Assembly (NCBI GenBank): GCA_025057455.1
Contig: JANWWY010000011.1
Span: 1 to 40,926, forward strand
Direction of reading: 5' to 3'
From: Aquificaceae bacterium
Lineage (GTDB): Bacteria > Aquificota > Aquificia > Aquificales > Aquificaceae
DNA: 40,926 nt
In this document: positions 7,235 through 14,781 of the stretch, one piece after another
How the letters are laid out: each line of letters begins with the position of its first letter
How positions within the stretch are numbered: position 1 is the stretch's first letter
The notes under the pieces: generated by a model
The model's database searches: none
What the model saw: only the letters and a program-made list of their open reading frames with translations
What the model was told of the DNA's origin: nothing
Made by a program: the position numbers and the translations under genes

Positions 7235-8565
7235 CAGAGCATTAGCTCCTCCACAAATCTTATGTGGTGTTTGCCTTGCTGGAATTCTCTGCTGGAGAGA
7301 ACCCTTTTGTGCAAATCTAAGTTTGTCTTCAAACCTTGACCGGATATGCGAAACTCCTCTAGGGCTCTTAGGGTTCTTGCTATGGTTTCCTCTCTCGTCT
7401 TTCCCCAGCATACAAGCTTGGCAAGAAGTGAATCGTAATAGGGGGGCACCGTGTATCCACAATAAAGATGTGTGTCCACTCTTATACCATAACCACCCGG
7501 AAGGTAAAGCTCCTCAACCTTTCCCGGCGATGGTAGGAAGGTGTTGGGGTCTTCCGCATTTATTCTACACTCTATGGCATATCCAACCTTTTGTGGTCTT
7601 TCCTTGCTGAGCTTTTCGCCCCTGGCAATCCTTATCTGCCACTCTACGAGGTCTATGCCGTAGACCATTTCTGTAACTGGATGTTCTACCTGTATGCGTC
7701 CGTTCATCTCCATAAAGTAAAAGTTTCCATCTTGGTCCAGTAGAAATTCAACCGTTCCCGCACCTTCGTAGCCTATTTCTCTACAAAAGCTAGCCACCAG
7801 GCTTTCCATCTGCTTTCTTTTTTCTTCTGTGAGTGCGGAGCTTGGGGCCTCCTCTATGAGCTTTTGATGTCTTCTTTGTATGGAACACTCCCTTTCGCCG
7901 AGCGTCAGAACATTACCGTACTTATCGGCCAGTACTTGGATTTCTATGTGTTTGGGGTTTATTATGTACTTTTCTATGTAGAGCCTGCCATCACCAAAGG
8001 CTACCTCTGCTTCTTGCATGGCCAGAGGAAACTTTTCTCTTAGCTCTCTGTCGTTGTTAACTACCCTTATACCTCTTCCACCTCCGCCAGCTGCGGCCTT
8101 TATAACCACGGGATAGCCTATTTTGCTGGCAACCTCCATAGCTTTTTGAAAATCCACTGGACCATCGCTACCCGGCACAAGGGGGATACCTACCTTTTTT
8201 GCCACTTCCTTCGCCTTAACCTTATCCCCTATTAGCTCAAGGGTTTCTGGTGAAGGTCCTATGAAAATCTTTCCGCTTGCCCTGACAATCTCCGCAAATT
8301 TGGAATTCTCCGATAGAAAACCGTAGCCTGGATGAACCGCATCTGCGCCAGAGACTTCAATGGCAGACATCACCCTTGGTATATCTAAATAACTCCTTGA
8401 AGGTTCCGCAGGTCCTATGCATATACTTTTGTCCGCAAGCTTCGTATGCATACTGTTGGCATCCGCTTCTGAGTATATGGCTACGGTCTTTATACCCATC
8501 TCCCTGCAAGTTCTCATAACCCTTATGGCTATTTCGCCCCTATTGGCTATTAGAATGGTTTGCAT
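7234..8565 (-). CDS. accC: Biotin carboxylase (acetyl-CoA carboxylase subunit A)
   Basis: Biotin carboxylase carboxylates the biotin of a carrier protein using ATP and bicarbonate, the first half-reaction of acetyl-CoA carboxylase. The 443-residue product starts ILIANRGEIAIRVMRTCRE and shows the ATP-grasp glycine loop AAAGGGGRGIRVV, the GERECSIQRRHQKLIEEAPS segment, and MNGRIQVEHPVTEMVYG with the catalytic Arg and Glu. The length is as for AccC. Aquificaceae also use close paralogues in pyruvate or 2-oxoglutarate carboxylation, and with no partner gene nearby that alternative cannot be excluded. It is divergent from ubiX, with a 38-base gap that holds both promoters, and no Shine-Dalgarno is seen. 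Confidence 0.9.
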   Translation of the reverse strand: MQTILIANRGEIAIRVMRTCREMGIKTVAIYSEADANSMHTKLADKSICIGPAEPSRSYLDIPRVMSAIEVSGADAVHPGYGFLSENSKFAEIVRASGKIFIGPSPETLELIGDKVKAKEVAKKVGIPLVPGSDGPVDFQKAMEVASKIGYPVVIKAAAGGGGRGIRVVNNDRELREKFPLAMQEAEVAFGDGRLYIEKYIINPKHIEIQVLADKYGNVLTLGERECSIQRRHQKLIEEAPSSALTEEKRKQMESLVASFCREIGYEGAGTVEFLLDQDGNFYFMEMNGRIQVEHPVTEMVYGIDLVEWQIRIARGEKLSKERPQKVGYAIECRINAEDPNTFLPSPGKVEELYLPGGYGIRVDTHLYCGYTVPPYYDSLLAKLVCWGKTREETIARTLRALEEFRISGQGLKTNLDLHKRVLSSREFQQGKHHIRFVEELML

Positions 8566-8572
8566 TGGGAAT

Positions 8573-8578
8573 ATTTTA
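8573..8578 (-). promoter_or_regulatory. -10 box of accC (TAAAAT), leaderless spacing
   Basis: TAAAAT on the minus strand ends 7 bases before the accC ATG at 8565. The intervening sequence has no Shine-Dalgarno. Confidence 0.5.
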
Positions 8579-8591
8579 CATCCAGAGGCTC

Positions 8592-8597
8592 TACAAT
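8592..8597 (+). promoter_or_regulatory. -10 box of ubiX (TACAAT), leaderless spacing
   Basis: TACAAT ends 6 bases before the ATG at 8604 and no Shine-Dalgarno is present. The spacing supports choosing that ATG over the one at 8616. Confidence 0.4.
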
Positions 8598-8603
8598 TTT
8601 TCT

Positions 8604-9179
8604 ATGTCTAAGAGAATGGTAATCTGTATTACTGGTGCCAGCGGTGCAGTTTATGGATATAGACTTTTGCAAGTTCTTACGTCAATGGATTTTAATATAG
8701 ACCTTGTTGTGTCCTCTTCAGGCTGGGTTGTTCTCAAGCAAGAGTTAGACGTTACGAAGCACAAAATACTTGAGGAATTTCCGCAGGTAAGAATTATACC
8801 GGAGAAGGATATAGCCAGTCCAATAGCCAGTGGCTCAAGACTTATAAATTATAGGGGTGTTTTAGTGACGCCTTGCTCCATGAGCACCTTAGCCCATATA
8901 GCCAATGGCACAAACCAAAACCTGATACATAGAGTTTGTGAAGTAGCTCTAAAGGAACGCGTCCCCCTTCTTCTTCTTGTACGTGAGGCTCCTTATTCAT
9001 TAGTCCATTTAGAAAACATGCTAAAAGTAGCAAGAGCCGGTGCGATTGTTTTGCCAGCAAGTCCAGGTTTTTATCATAGACCAAAAAGCCTTGCGGAGAT
9101 TATAGACTTTGTAGTAGGAAAGGTTCTGGACAGTTTAAGGATAGAGCATAACCTTTACAGAAGGTGGAAGGAAGAATAA
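8604..9179 (+). CDS. ubiX: Flavin prenyltransferase UbiX
   Basis: UbiX joins a dimethylallyl group to FMN, producing the prenylated flavin used by UbiD-type decarboxylases in quinone synthesis and related pathways. The 191-residue product has the N-terminal FMN-binding ITGASGAVYGYRLLQ, the VTPCSMSTLAHIANG segment and the C-terminal LVREAPYSLVHLENM and LPASPGFYHRP motifs of the family. No ubiD gene is in the window. The ATG at 8604 is preferred because of the promoter spacing; 8616 is a possible alternative. The gene is divergent from accC and is followed by a long gap, so it seems to be transcribed alone. Confidence 0.94.
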   Translation: MSKRMVICITGASGAVYGYRLLQVLTSMDFNIDLVVSSSGWVVLKQELDVTKHKILEEFPQVRIIPEKDIASPIASGSRLINYRGVLVTPCSMSTLAHIANGTNQNLIHRVCEVALKERVPLLLLVREAPYSLVHLENMLKVARAGAIVLPASPGFYHRPKSLAEIIDFVVGKVLDSLRIEHNLYRRWKEE

Positions 9180-9305
9180 GAGTATACCAAGTCTTACTAA
9201 ATAAAATGCCTCGTAACCATTTGGCTCACCATTGGATAAACCATCGTAGCTTTAACCCAAAACATGAAATAAATTTCCGCGTTGAGATGCTACTGAACTT
9301 GCAAG

Positions 9306-9360
9306 ATGCTTACTACCTTTCCCCTTTAATTTGTTTAGCGTTGATACTTTTAGTAAGCAT
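9306..9360. repeat. Inverted repeat, 10-base arms, 35-base loop
   Basis: ATGCTTACTA at 9306-9315 is the exact reverse complement of TAGTAAGCAT at 9351-9360. The transcript could form a long hairpin downstream of ubiX. No T-run follows, so it is not a standard terminator. Confidence 0.6.
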
Positions 9361-9443
9361 GCCTTAGGGAGTTTTGCATTTATTTAATCGGATACCCCTA
9401 TATAGACACTTACCTTATTGGTTTTCTCCTACAAGATTGGCGT

Positions 9444-9458
9444 ATACTCTATGAGTAT
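9444..9458. promoter_or_regulatory. Palindrome upstream of the hsp20 promoter
   Basis: ATACTC and GAGTAT are separated by TAT, giving a 15-base dyad that ends 7 bases before the -35 box of hsp20. The position fits an operator or activator site, but no regulator is known from the sequence. Confidence 0.35.
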
Positions 9459-9465
9459 TCTAAGG

Positions 9466-9493
9466 TTGACAATTTATAAAACCAGACTAAAAT
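9466..9493 (+). promoter_or_regulatory. Promoter of hsp20 (TTGACA-16-TAAAAT)
   Basis: A perfect TTGACA (9466-9471) and TAAAAT (9488-9493), 16 bases apart, lie 35 bases upstream of the hsp20 ATG. This is the most consensus-like sigma-70-type promoter in the window, so the gene need not depend on an alternative heat-shock sigma factor. Confidence 0.7.
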
Positions 9494-9528
9494 ATGTTTA
9501 TAGAAAACCTTTAAAGGAGGTGAGTGCC

Positions 9529-9960
9529 ATGAGAAGAGGACTTATGCTGTGGAGCCCATTTGCAGAAATTGAACGCATTAGAAGGGAATTTGACAGGTTG
9601 TTTGAGGAGCTCATGCCCAAAGAGGAAATTGAGAGAGTGTTCGCTCCTGCTGTGGATGTTTACGAAACAGACAAAGAAGTCGTCATAAAGGTAGAACTTC
9701 CCGGCGTCAAGAAGGAAAACGTAGAAGTTTCCATCAGAGACAACTCACTGCACATAAGGGGGGAGAAGAAAGAGGAAAAGGAAGAAAAGACTGAAACGTA
9801 TCACAGAGTGGAGAGGGTATACGGAAAGTTTGAAAGAGTCATCCCCTTACCCGTAGATGTGAAGGTGGAGGAGGCGAAGGCGGAGTTCAAGGATGGTATT
9901 CTGGAAGTGAGAATACCTAAGGCAGAGGGTGCAAAGGAAAAGAAAATAGAGATAGTCTGA
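9529..9960 (+). CDS. Hsp20 / alpha-crystallin family small heat shock protein
   Basis: Small heat shock proteins hold unfolding proteins in a soluble state without ATP. The 143-residue product has a short N-terminal arm (WSPFAEIERIRREFDRLFEE), the alpha-crystallin domain (about residues 40-130) with VDVYETDKEVVIKVELPGV, the GILEVRIPK motif and a C-terminal KIEIV tail of the I-x-I type used for oligomer contacts. The ATG at 9529 follows a strong Shine-Dalgarno (AAAGGAGGTGAG). The frame extends upstream, but through the promoter, so the longer version is rejected. It is a single-gene unit and ends two bases before the convergent murA. Confidence 0.95.
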   Translation: MRRGLMLWSPFAEIERIRREFDRLFEELMPKEEIERVFAPAVDVYETDKEVVIKVELPGVKKENVEVSIRDNSLHIRGEKKEEKEEKTETYHRVERVYGKFERVIPLPVDVKVEEAKAEFKDGILEVRIPKAEGAKEKKIEIV

Positions 9961-9962
9961 AC

Positions 9963-11243
9963 CTAATTGTGGGGGAGCCTCTCAATGGCTGCCCCCAGAG
10001 ATTTTAGTTTTTCTTCCAATCTTTCGTATCCTCTATCGAGATGATAAATATCTCTGACTATCGTGGTTCCTTCAGCCACAAGCCCCGCAAGGACAAGGCT
10101 TGCGGAAGCTCTAAGGTCTGTTGAATACACTTCAGCCCCGTATAGTTTATCTACACCTCTTACTATGGCGGTTCTGTCCCTTACGTGTATGTCTGCCCCC
10201 ATTCTCTGAAGCTCTGCCACGTGCTGGAAACGATTTTCAAAGATGTTTTCCCTTATCTCTGAAATACCGTCCGCAACACAACAGAGCACCATAAATTGTG
10301 CCTGCATGTCTGTAGGAAAGCCAGGATACTCCGCAGTGGATATGCTAAGTGGCTTAGCTTTCTCAAGACCTCTAACCCTTAAACTCCTAAGGTCCAAAAG
10401 GTCCACATGAGCTCCCGCTTCCTTTAGTTTTTCTATTATGCTACCTAAATGGTCTACCCTTATGTCTTCTATGATAACATCACCCCCCGTTATAAACCCA
10501 GCTACCATCAGGGTACCAGCCTCTATCCTGTCAGGAATAACCCTGTGTTTAAATCCTCTTAAATCCTTAGAGCCTCTTATTATTGCGGTTCTGTCCTCTA
10601 TATGTATCTCTACACCCATCTTCCTCATTACTTCCACTAAGTCCATCACCTCAGGCTCCAAGGCTATGTTTCTTAAAACACTTCTTTTCTCGCAACCGCT
10701 CAAAAGCATTAGAGCGTTTTCCGTGCCTGTTACTGTGATTACTTCAAAGGTGTATTCTACCGGTTTTATTTTCCTTAACTCAAGATTTATATAACCATGT
10801 TTTACCTCTATATGGGCACCTGCCTTTTCAAACACCTTAAGGTGCTGGTCTATAGACCTTACACCTATGGAACAACCGCCGGGCATAGAAACAGTAGCCC
10901 TTCCAAACCTTGAAAGTAGAGGCCCCATAACCAAAACGGAAGCTCTCATCCTTCTTACCACGCTATCTGGAGCCACATGGTTATCTACAGAGCCCGCATC
11001 TACGACTACCTCTCCTTCTCTACGTTCCACATGAGCGCCAAGCTCTTCAAGAAGCTCAAAGGTGGTCGCAGTGTCTAAAAGGTTTGGTACGTTTTCTACT
11101 ATGCAGACTTCACTGGAAAGAAGGCTCGCTATTAGTATGGGAAGTGAGGCATTTTTTGAACCAGAAACTCTCACCTTACCCCTTAGTGGTCTACCACCCT
11201 CTATAAGAAAACTGTTAGAAGTATATGATATGGTGTTTTTCAT
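9963..11243 (-). CDS. murA: UDP-N-acetylglucosamine 1-carboxyvinyltransferase
   Basis: MurA transfers enolpyruvate from PEP to UDP-GlcNAc, the first committed step of peptidoglycan synthesis. The 426-residue length is normal. Landmarks are [16 protein letters not shown] near the N terminus (catalytic Lys-Asn pair), the PGGCSIGVR loop with the catalytic cysteine that reacts with fosfomycin, and the C-terminal [16 protein letters not shown] with the conserved Asp-Leu-Arg. Since the cysteine is present, the enzyme should be of the fosfomycin-sensitive type. It begins 29 bases inside a 58-codon gene and is probably the last gene of the hemA unit, linking heme and wall synthesis only by position. 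Confidence 0.96.
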   Translation of the reverse strand: MKNTISYTSNSFLIEGGRPLRGKVRVSGSKNASLPILIASLLSSEVCIVENVPNLLDTATTFELLEELGAHVERREGEVVVDAGSVDNHVAPDSVVRRMRASVLVMGPLLSRFGRATVSMPGGCSIGVRSIDQHLKVFEKAGAHIEVKHGYINLELRKIKPVEYTFEVITVTGTENALMLLSGCEKRSVLRNIALEPEVMDLVEVMRKMGVEIHIEDRTAIIRGSKDLRGFKHRVIPDRIEAGTLMVAGFITGGDVIIEDIRVDHLGSIIEKLKEAGAHVDLLDLRSLRVRGLEKAKPLSISTAEYPGFPTDMQAQFMVLCCVADGISEIRENIFENRFQHVAELQRMGADIHVRDRTAIVRGVDKLYGAEVYSTDLRASASLVLAGLVAEGTTIVRDIYHLDRGYERLEEKLKSLGAAIERLPHN

Positions 11244-11391
11244 CTTTCTTGATGATTATCTTTACCACATCACCCTTTCTTGAGTAGTATATCTCCACTC
11301 CATCGTCTTCTTCCTTATAGTCTATAGGGTCAAAGGAGTATATAACCACTATTCTTCCTTCCTCTTCCACGACCATGGGGAAATCCTTCAT
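11215..11391 (-). CDS. Small 58-residue protein of unknown function
   Basis: This short gene fills the space between the Lrp-type gene and murA. Its ATG overlaps the upstream TGA as ATGA, and its end overlaps murA by 29 bases, so it is embedded in a tightly packed operon. The product starts MKDFPMVVEEEGRIVV and ends DEKHHIIYF. It is acidic in the middle (KEEDDG), rich in alternating hydrophobic residues that suggest beta strands, and has no membrane segment or cysteines. Codon use (AGA, AGG-free, ATA, GTG) resembles its neighbours. I do not recognise a family. Confidence 0.65.
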   Translation of the reverse strand: MKDFPMVVEEEGRIVVIYSFDPIDYKEEDDGVEIYYSRKGDVVKIIIKKDEKHHIIYF

Positions 11392-11687
11392 ATTCTTACT
11401 ACCACGCAGGTAAGTGCCTCTTTGACCCCCTCCAAGGAATGAATCTTGTTTATTACCAGCCTTCCAAGTTCGTCTTGGTTTTTGAGCTCTGCAAAGACTA
11501 TGATGTCGTATGGTCCCGTTACCACGTCAGCCGTTTTGATGCCTTCAAAGGTTGAAAGAGCAAGCATGATGGATGGAATTTCTCTCGGGTCAGCTTTTAT
11601 GAGCACGTAGGCTTTTATGGAGTACTCACTCTCCATCTCCATCAGCTCGGTAATGGACATAGGATAGCCTTCTCCCTGTGTTTGCAT
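11388..11687 (-). CDS. Lrp/AsnC-type effector-binding domain protein, without DNA-binding domain
   Basis: The 99-residue product matches the regulatory (RAM / AsnC_trans_reg) half of Lrp-family regulators: SIKAYVLIKADPREIPSIMLALSTFEGIKTADVVTGPYDIIVFAELKNQDELGRLV. The usual N-terminal helix-turn-helix (about 60 residues) is absent. Stand-alone RAM domains form oligomers that bind amino acids and may modulate full-length Lrp proteins or enzymes. The start at 11687 has AGGAGGT at good spacing and overlaps hemA by 62 bases; ATG 11660, preceded by GGAGAAGG, is an alternative. Its place after hemA suggests, without proving, a link to glutamate or heme supply. Confidence 0.85.
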   Translation of the reverse strand: MQTQGEGYPMSITELMEMESEYSIKAYVLIKADPREIPSIMLALSTFEGIKTADVVTGPYDIIVFAELKNQDELGRLVINKIHSLEGVKEALTCVVVRI

Positions 11688-12861
11688 CGTGTACCTCCTG
11701 AAGGAATATTTTAACCAACTTTTCCGCAGAAGAAGGCTCTTTTCTTATGGCTTCTACTACGTTGTGTATGAGCTTCCTTATTCTCGGTTCCTTATTTTCC
11801 AGCTCTTTCCAATGTTCTTTTAGTTTAACTATCAGCTCTTCTACCACCAAAAGGTCTAACCACTTCATGAATTTGCCAACCTCATCCCATACGATTATTT
11901 CCCCCTTCTCCTTTTCTCTGATTCTTTCCCTTAGGTTCTTCTCTGCCACTTCCTGAAGGTCGTCTATATCGTAGAGAAACACTTCGTCCAATTGACCAAC
12001 CCCTGATTCTACATTCCTTGGAACTGAAATATCTATGATAAACATAGGTTTGTAGTCTCTTCTCTTTATGGCTCTTTTGACCATATCCTGTGTTATTATT
12101 GGACTTTTGCTACCTGTGGATACTATAACTATGTCAAAGTCTTGAAGATGGTCTGGAAGTTCTTCAAACCTAAGCACGTGTCCTCCCAGCTCCTTAGAAA
12201 GCTCTACAGCTTTTTCGTAAGTTCTGTTGCTTATGAAAATGTGCGCATGGAGCTTTTTCAGGTATTTAGCGGAGAGCTCAGCCATTTCACCCGCACCTAC
12301 TAAGAGAACCTTGACACCAACCAGCTTTCCAAATATCCTCTTTGCCAACTCAACGGCCACATAGCTAACCGAAACGGCATTTTTGCTTATACCCGTTTCT
12401 GACCTTACTCTTTTACCCGTTCTGAGTGCCTTCTCATAAAGTCTATTTAGCACTTTCCCAGTACAGCCTGTCTCTTTAGCTATACGGTAGGCTTCTTTAA
12501 ACTGTCTTACTATCTGCGTTTCCCCTACAACCATGGAATCAAGCCCACTGGCAACCCTAAACACGTGGGCTATTGCTTTGTCTCCTTCCAGAAAGAAGGA
12601 GTTCTTCCTAAGTTTTTGGTCCACACCCTTGAGCTGAAGAAGGTCAAGAACAAGCCTGTTTATAGAATCGTAATCCTCCGCTACACCATATACCTCTACA
12701 CGGTTGCATGTGGAAAGGATCATCAGCTCTCTTATACCCCTTATAGTTTTTAGAGGTGGTAGAAGGTAGTAGGCATCTTCTTTATTACATGCGAGGAGTT
12801 CTCTCTGTTCTACTGGGGCCGTCTTAAAATTAACACCCCATACAAATATGCGATACATCAT
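11626..12861 (-). CDS. hemA: Glutamyl-tRNA reductase
   Basis: HemA reduces Glu-tRNA(Glu) to glutamate-1-semialdehyde, the first step of the C5 route to tetrapyrroles. The 411-residue product has the N-terminal catalytic motif ILSTCNRVEVYG with the nucleophilic cysteine, GLDSMVVGETQIVRQFKEAY, a Rossmann NADPH site (VLLVGAGEMAELSAKYL) and a helical C-terminal dimerisation domain. The ATG at 12861 gives the usual short N terminus (MYRIFVWGVNFKTAPV). ATG 12858 and a GTG at 12876, which overlaps the upstream stop as GTGA, are alternatives. The gene lies directly downstream of a broken cupin gene, so its transcription may depend on the promoter of that unit. Confidence 0.94.
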   Translation of the reverse strand: MMYRIFVWGVNFKTAPVEQRELLACNKEDAYYLLPPLKTIRGIRELMILSTCNRVEVYGVAEDYDSINRLVLDLLQLKGVDQKLRKNSFFLEGDKAIAHVFRVASGLDSMVVGETQIVRQFKEAYRIAKETGCTGKVLNRLYEKALRTGKRVRSETGISKNAVSVSYVAVELAKRIFGKLVGVKVLLVGAGEMAELSAKYLKKLHAHIFISNRTYEKAVELSKELGGHVLRFEELPDHLQDFDIVIVSTGSKSPIITQDMVKRAIKRRDYKPMFIIDISVPRNVESGVGQLDEVFLYDIDDLQEVAEKNLRERIREKEKGEIIVWDEVGKFMKWLDLLVVEELIVKLKEHWKELENKEPRIRKLIHNVVEAIRKEPSSAEKLVKIFLQEVHDANTGRRLSYVHYRADGDGE

Positions 12862-12872
12862 GTATAAATATA

Positions 12873-13175
12873 TCACACCACTAGAACCATAACCACCGTG
12901 TCCTCCATTGCCCGAAAGCCGTGAGGCTCTTCAGGCTCGTAGAGAATGTCCTTGCCCCTCTTTAGCCTTTCTCTCTTGTCTGTGGAACCAACAAAGAATT
13001 CAGCCTCTCCTTCCAGCACTATAGCAAGCACCCTTCGAGAAGACCTATGAATGTCTATCTTCTGACCAGACCTAAGTTAAAAAACCATACACTTTAGAGA
13101 GCTTTCTTCATGTAGGACTTCTCTTGCGGACACGAAGGGCGAAAACTTAGGTTTGGGCTTTGGTTTTTCAGCCAC
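12873..13175 (-). pseudogene. Cupin-domain gene interrupted by an in-frame TAA
   Basis: Read from a GTG at 13175 with a good Shine-Dalgarno (GGAGGA), the frame codes MAEKPKPKPKFSPFVSAREV, reaches KCMVF, then meets TAA at 13077-13079 (codon 33). It continues in the same frame as LRSGQKIDIHRSSRRV, VLEGEAEFFVG and YEPEEPHGFRAMEDT before the real stop. The second part is a clear small cupin barrel (G-x5-H and the later P-x-x-PHG motifs). A single base change to a sense codon would restore 100 residues. No start codon with a ribosome binding site lies after the TAA. Its spacing to hemA (11 bases) and to the upstream gene (2 bases) suggests an operon. A sequencing error is possible. Confidence 0.8.
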
Positions 13176-13177
13176 GT

Positions 13178-13514
13178 TTATCCTCCAAAGCAAAGTTTTA
13201 CTGCAAGGTAGACTATTAAAAGGCTCAGGAGTAGGTTTAAAAGGCCGAGCCTCCTTGCCATAGACCTAATAAAAGGGTGAATTTACGGCTATTGGTCCGA
13301 AGTAAACGTCATGAGCTAAAGAGACAAACACTACAAAGACAAGGTTTGATAAGCCCAGAAGGTAATACACATTAAAAAGCCCCGTTACGGCAAGCATAGA
13401 AAGAGTTCCGAAAGTGCCAAAAAGGCTAAAACGCCTGCCTACTCCCTGAAAGAGCTTGTCCCTTATGGAAAGCTTCCTTACAAGGGGAGAAACCACAAAG
13501 ACCAGAAAAAGCAT
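13178..13514 (-). pseudogene. CopD/DUF2269-like membrane protein gene, frameshifted and probably 5'-truncated
   Basis: The frame from ATG 13514 codes a membrane protein (MLFLVFVVSPLVRKLS, then GTLSMLAVTGLFNVYYL and VFVSLAHDVYFGPIAVNSP) and stops at 13266. One frame over, from the CCCTTTTA run near 13275, the sequence continues as FIRSMARRLGLLNLLLSLLI and a final membrane helix ending at 13178. Removing one base from the TTTT run joins the two into about 112 residues with some four membrane segments. The family usually has an N-terminal helix and a W-x-GG motif before the present start; here a stop codon lies just upstream. A link to the CopD or DUF2269/DUF4149 families is by pattern only. Confidence 0.7.
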
Positions 13515-13552
13515 GAACTCCTTCTATAGCGTGTCAAAGAAAACCCGAGGGC

Positions 13553-13558
13553 TATAAT
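13553..13558 (+). promoter_or_regulatory. -10 box of hisS (TATAAT), leaderless spacing
   Basis: A perfect TATAAT ends 8 bases before the hisS ATG at 13567. There is no Shine-Dalgarno between them and no clear -35 box. Confidence 0.55.
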
Positions 13559-13566
13559 TATTCTCT

Positions 13567-14781
13567 ATGCCTGAGTTTCAGAGCGTAAGAGGGTTTCACG
13601 ACCTTTATGGTGAGGAGTTAAAGAAGTTCAAGCACGTGTCTAACCTTATAAGGGAAAAGCTAAGAGTTTACAACTTTGAAGAAATAATACTTCCCGTAGT
13701 GGAATATGCAGAGGTGTTTCAGAGAAGTATAGGGGAGGCTACGGACATAGTGCAGAAGGAGATGTTTACATTCCAAGATAGAAAGGGCAGATGGCTTGCC
13801 CTAAGACCCGAGGGCACTGCTGGTGCGGTCAGAGCTTACGTGCAAAATAAACTCTATGCCTTAAAGCCTTATGTAAAGGTTTTCTACGAGGGTCCCATGT
13901 TTAGGTACGAACGCCCGCAAGCGGGAAGATACAGACAGTTCCACCAGATAGGTGTGGAGGTTTTTGGTAGCCTTGACCCAGTGGTAGATGCGGAACTTAT
14001 TCAGCTTGTTTACGAGATACTCTCTGAACTTGGCGTAAACGTGGTAATAGAGATAAACTCCATAGGCTGTAAAGTTTGCAGACCCAGCTACAGGGAAGCC
14101 TTGGTTAACTATCTTGAAAGCGTAGAGGGTCACCTGTGTGAAGTATGTTATGACAGGAAGGATAGAAATCCTCTTCGCGTGCTTGACTGTAAGGTACCTA
14201 CCTGTAAAGAGGCGGTTAAAGAAGCTCCCAAGATGGTGGATTATCTTTGCCAAGAGTGCAAAGACCACTATTCAAAGCTGAAGGATTACTTAAGTCTTCT
14301 ATCCATACCTTACAGAGAAAATCCATATCTGGTGCGTGGTTTGGATTACTACACAAAGACGGTCTTTGAGGCTGTTTCCACAGACTTGGATATAACGGTA
14401 ATAGCTGGTGGAAGATATGACTATCTTGTAGAAGAATTAGAAGGTCCACCCACACCCGCAGTAGGTTTCGCGGTCGGTCTTGAGAGGTTGTCCATGCTTC
14501 TGAAAGAAATTCCGCCCGAGGAGCCTCTATATTTTGTAGCACCCTTTGGGGATGTTATGGACTACTCTCTTGCGGTAGCTAAGGCTCTACGGTTAGAGGG
14601 CAGGAGGGTAGAGCTTTCTTACAGAAAGGGTGGACTAAGAAAACAGTTAGAATTTGCCAACAAGTTGGGGGCGAGGTACGTAGTGATAGTTGGTGATGAA
14701 GAGAAGGCGGGGGGTTTTTATACGCTAAAGGATATGGAAACGGGGGAGCAATTCCGTATAGAGTTTAGCCCAGCTATGTAA
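13567..14781 (+). CDS. hisS: Histidyl-tRNA synthetase
   Basis: HisRS charges tRNA(His) with histidine. The 404-residue class II synthetase shows motif 2 (FRYERPQAGRYRQFHQIGVEVFG), the RPEGTAGAVRAYV segment, the histidine-specific motif VRGLDYYTKTVFE and motif 3 (AVGFAVGLERL), followed by the anticodon-binding domain. The insertion domain has three Cys-x2-Cys pairs (CKVC, CEVC, CQEC) plus single cysteines, a pattern common in thermophile and Firmicute HisRS that may bind zinc or form disulfides. The product starts MPEFQSVRGFHDL, as is normal. The gene is a single unit with a leaderless-type promoter; its end overlaps the convergent kinase gene by 8 bases. Confidence 0.96.
   Translation: MPEFQSVRGFHDLYGEELKKFKHVSNLIREKLRVYNFEEIILPVVEYAEVFQRSIGEATDIVQKEMFTFQDRKGRWLALRPEGTAGAVRAYVQNKLYALKPYVKVFYEGPMFRYERPQAGRYRQFHQIGVEVFGSLDPVVDAELIQLVYEILSELGVNVVIEINSIGCKVCRPSYREALVNYLESVEGHLCEVCYDRKDRNPLRVLDCKVPTCKEAVKEAPKMVDYLCQECKDHYSKLKDYLSLLSIPYRENPYLVRGLDYYTKTVFEAVSTDLDITVIAGGRYDYLVEELEGPPTPAVGFAVGLERLSMLLKEIPPEEPLYFVAPFGDVMDYSLAVAKALRLEGRRVELSYRKGGLRKQLEFANKLGARYVVIVGDEEKAGGFYTLKDMETGEQFRIEFSPAM

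Larger units (their letters stand above)
9180..9528. other. 349-base gap without a convincing gene, with inverted repeats
   Basis: This is one of the two longest gaps in the window. It holds an inverted repeat with perfect 10-base arms (9306-9315 and 9351-9360), a short palindrome (9444-9458) and the hsp20 promoter. Open frames inside it, such as 9164-9367, lack family similarity, a ribosome binding site and the codon habits of neighbouring genes. I recognise no RNA gene. Confidence 0.6.

Noticed and set aside
7235-7462. N-terminal extension of HolB
   Set aside because: This is antisense to accC. The ATG at 7234 sits on the accC stop and starts at the normal place for the family.
9164-9367. 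Open frame of 67 codons after ubiX
   Set aside because: It starts within ubiX, lacks a ribosome binding site and family similarity, and its codon use does not resemble neighbouring genes.
12873-13175. Recoding of the cupin TAA as an amino acid
   Set aside because: Known stop recoding by selenocysteine or pyrrolysine uses TGA or TAG, not TAA. A point mutation or sequence error is simpler.
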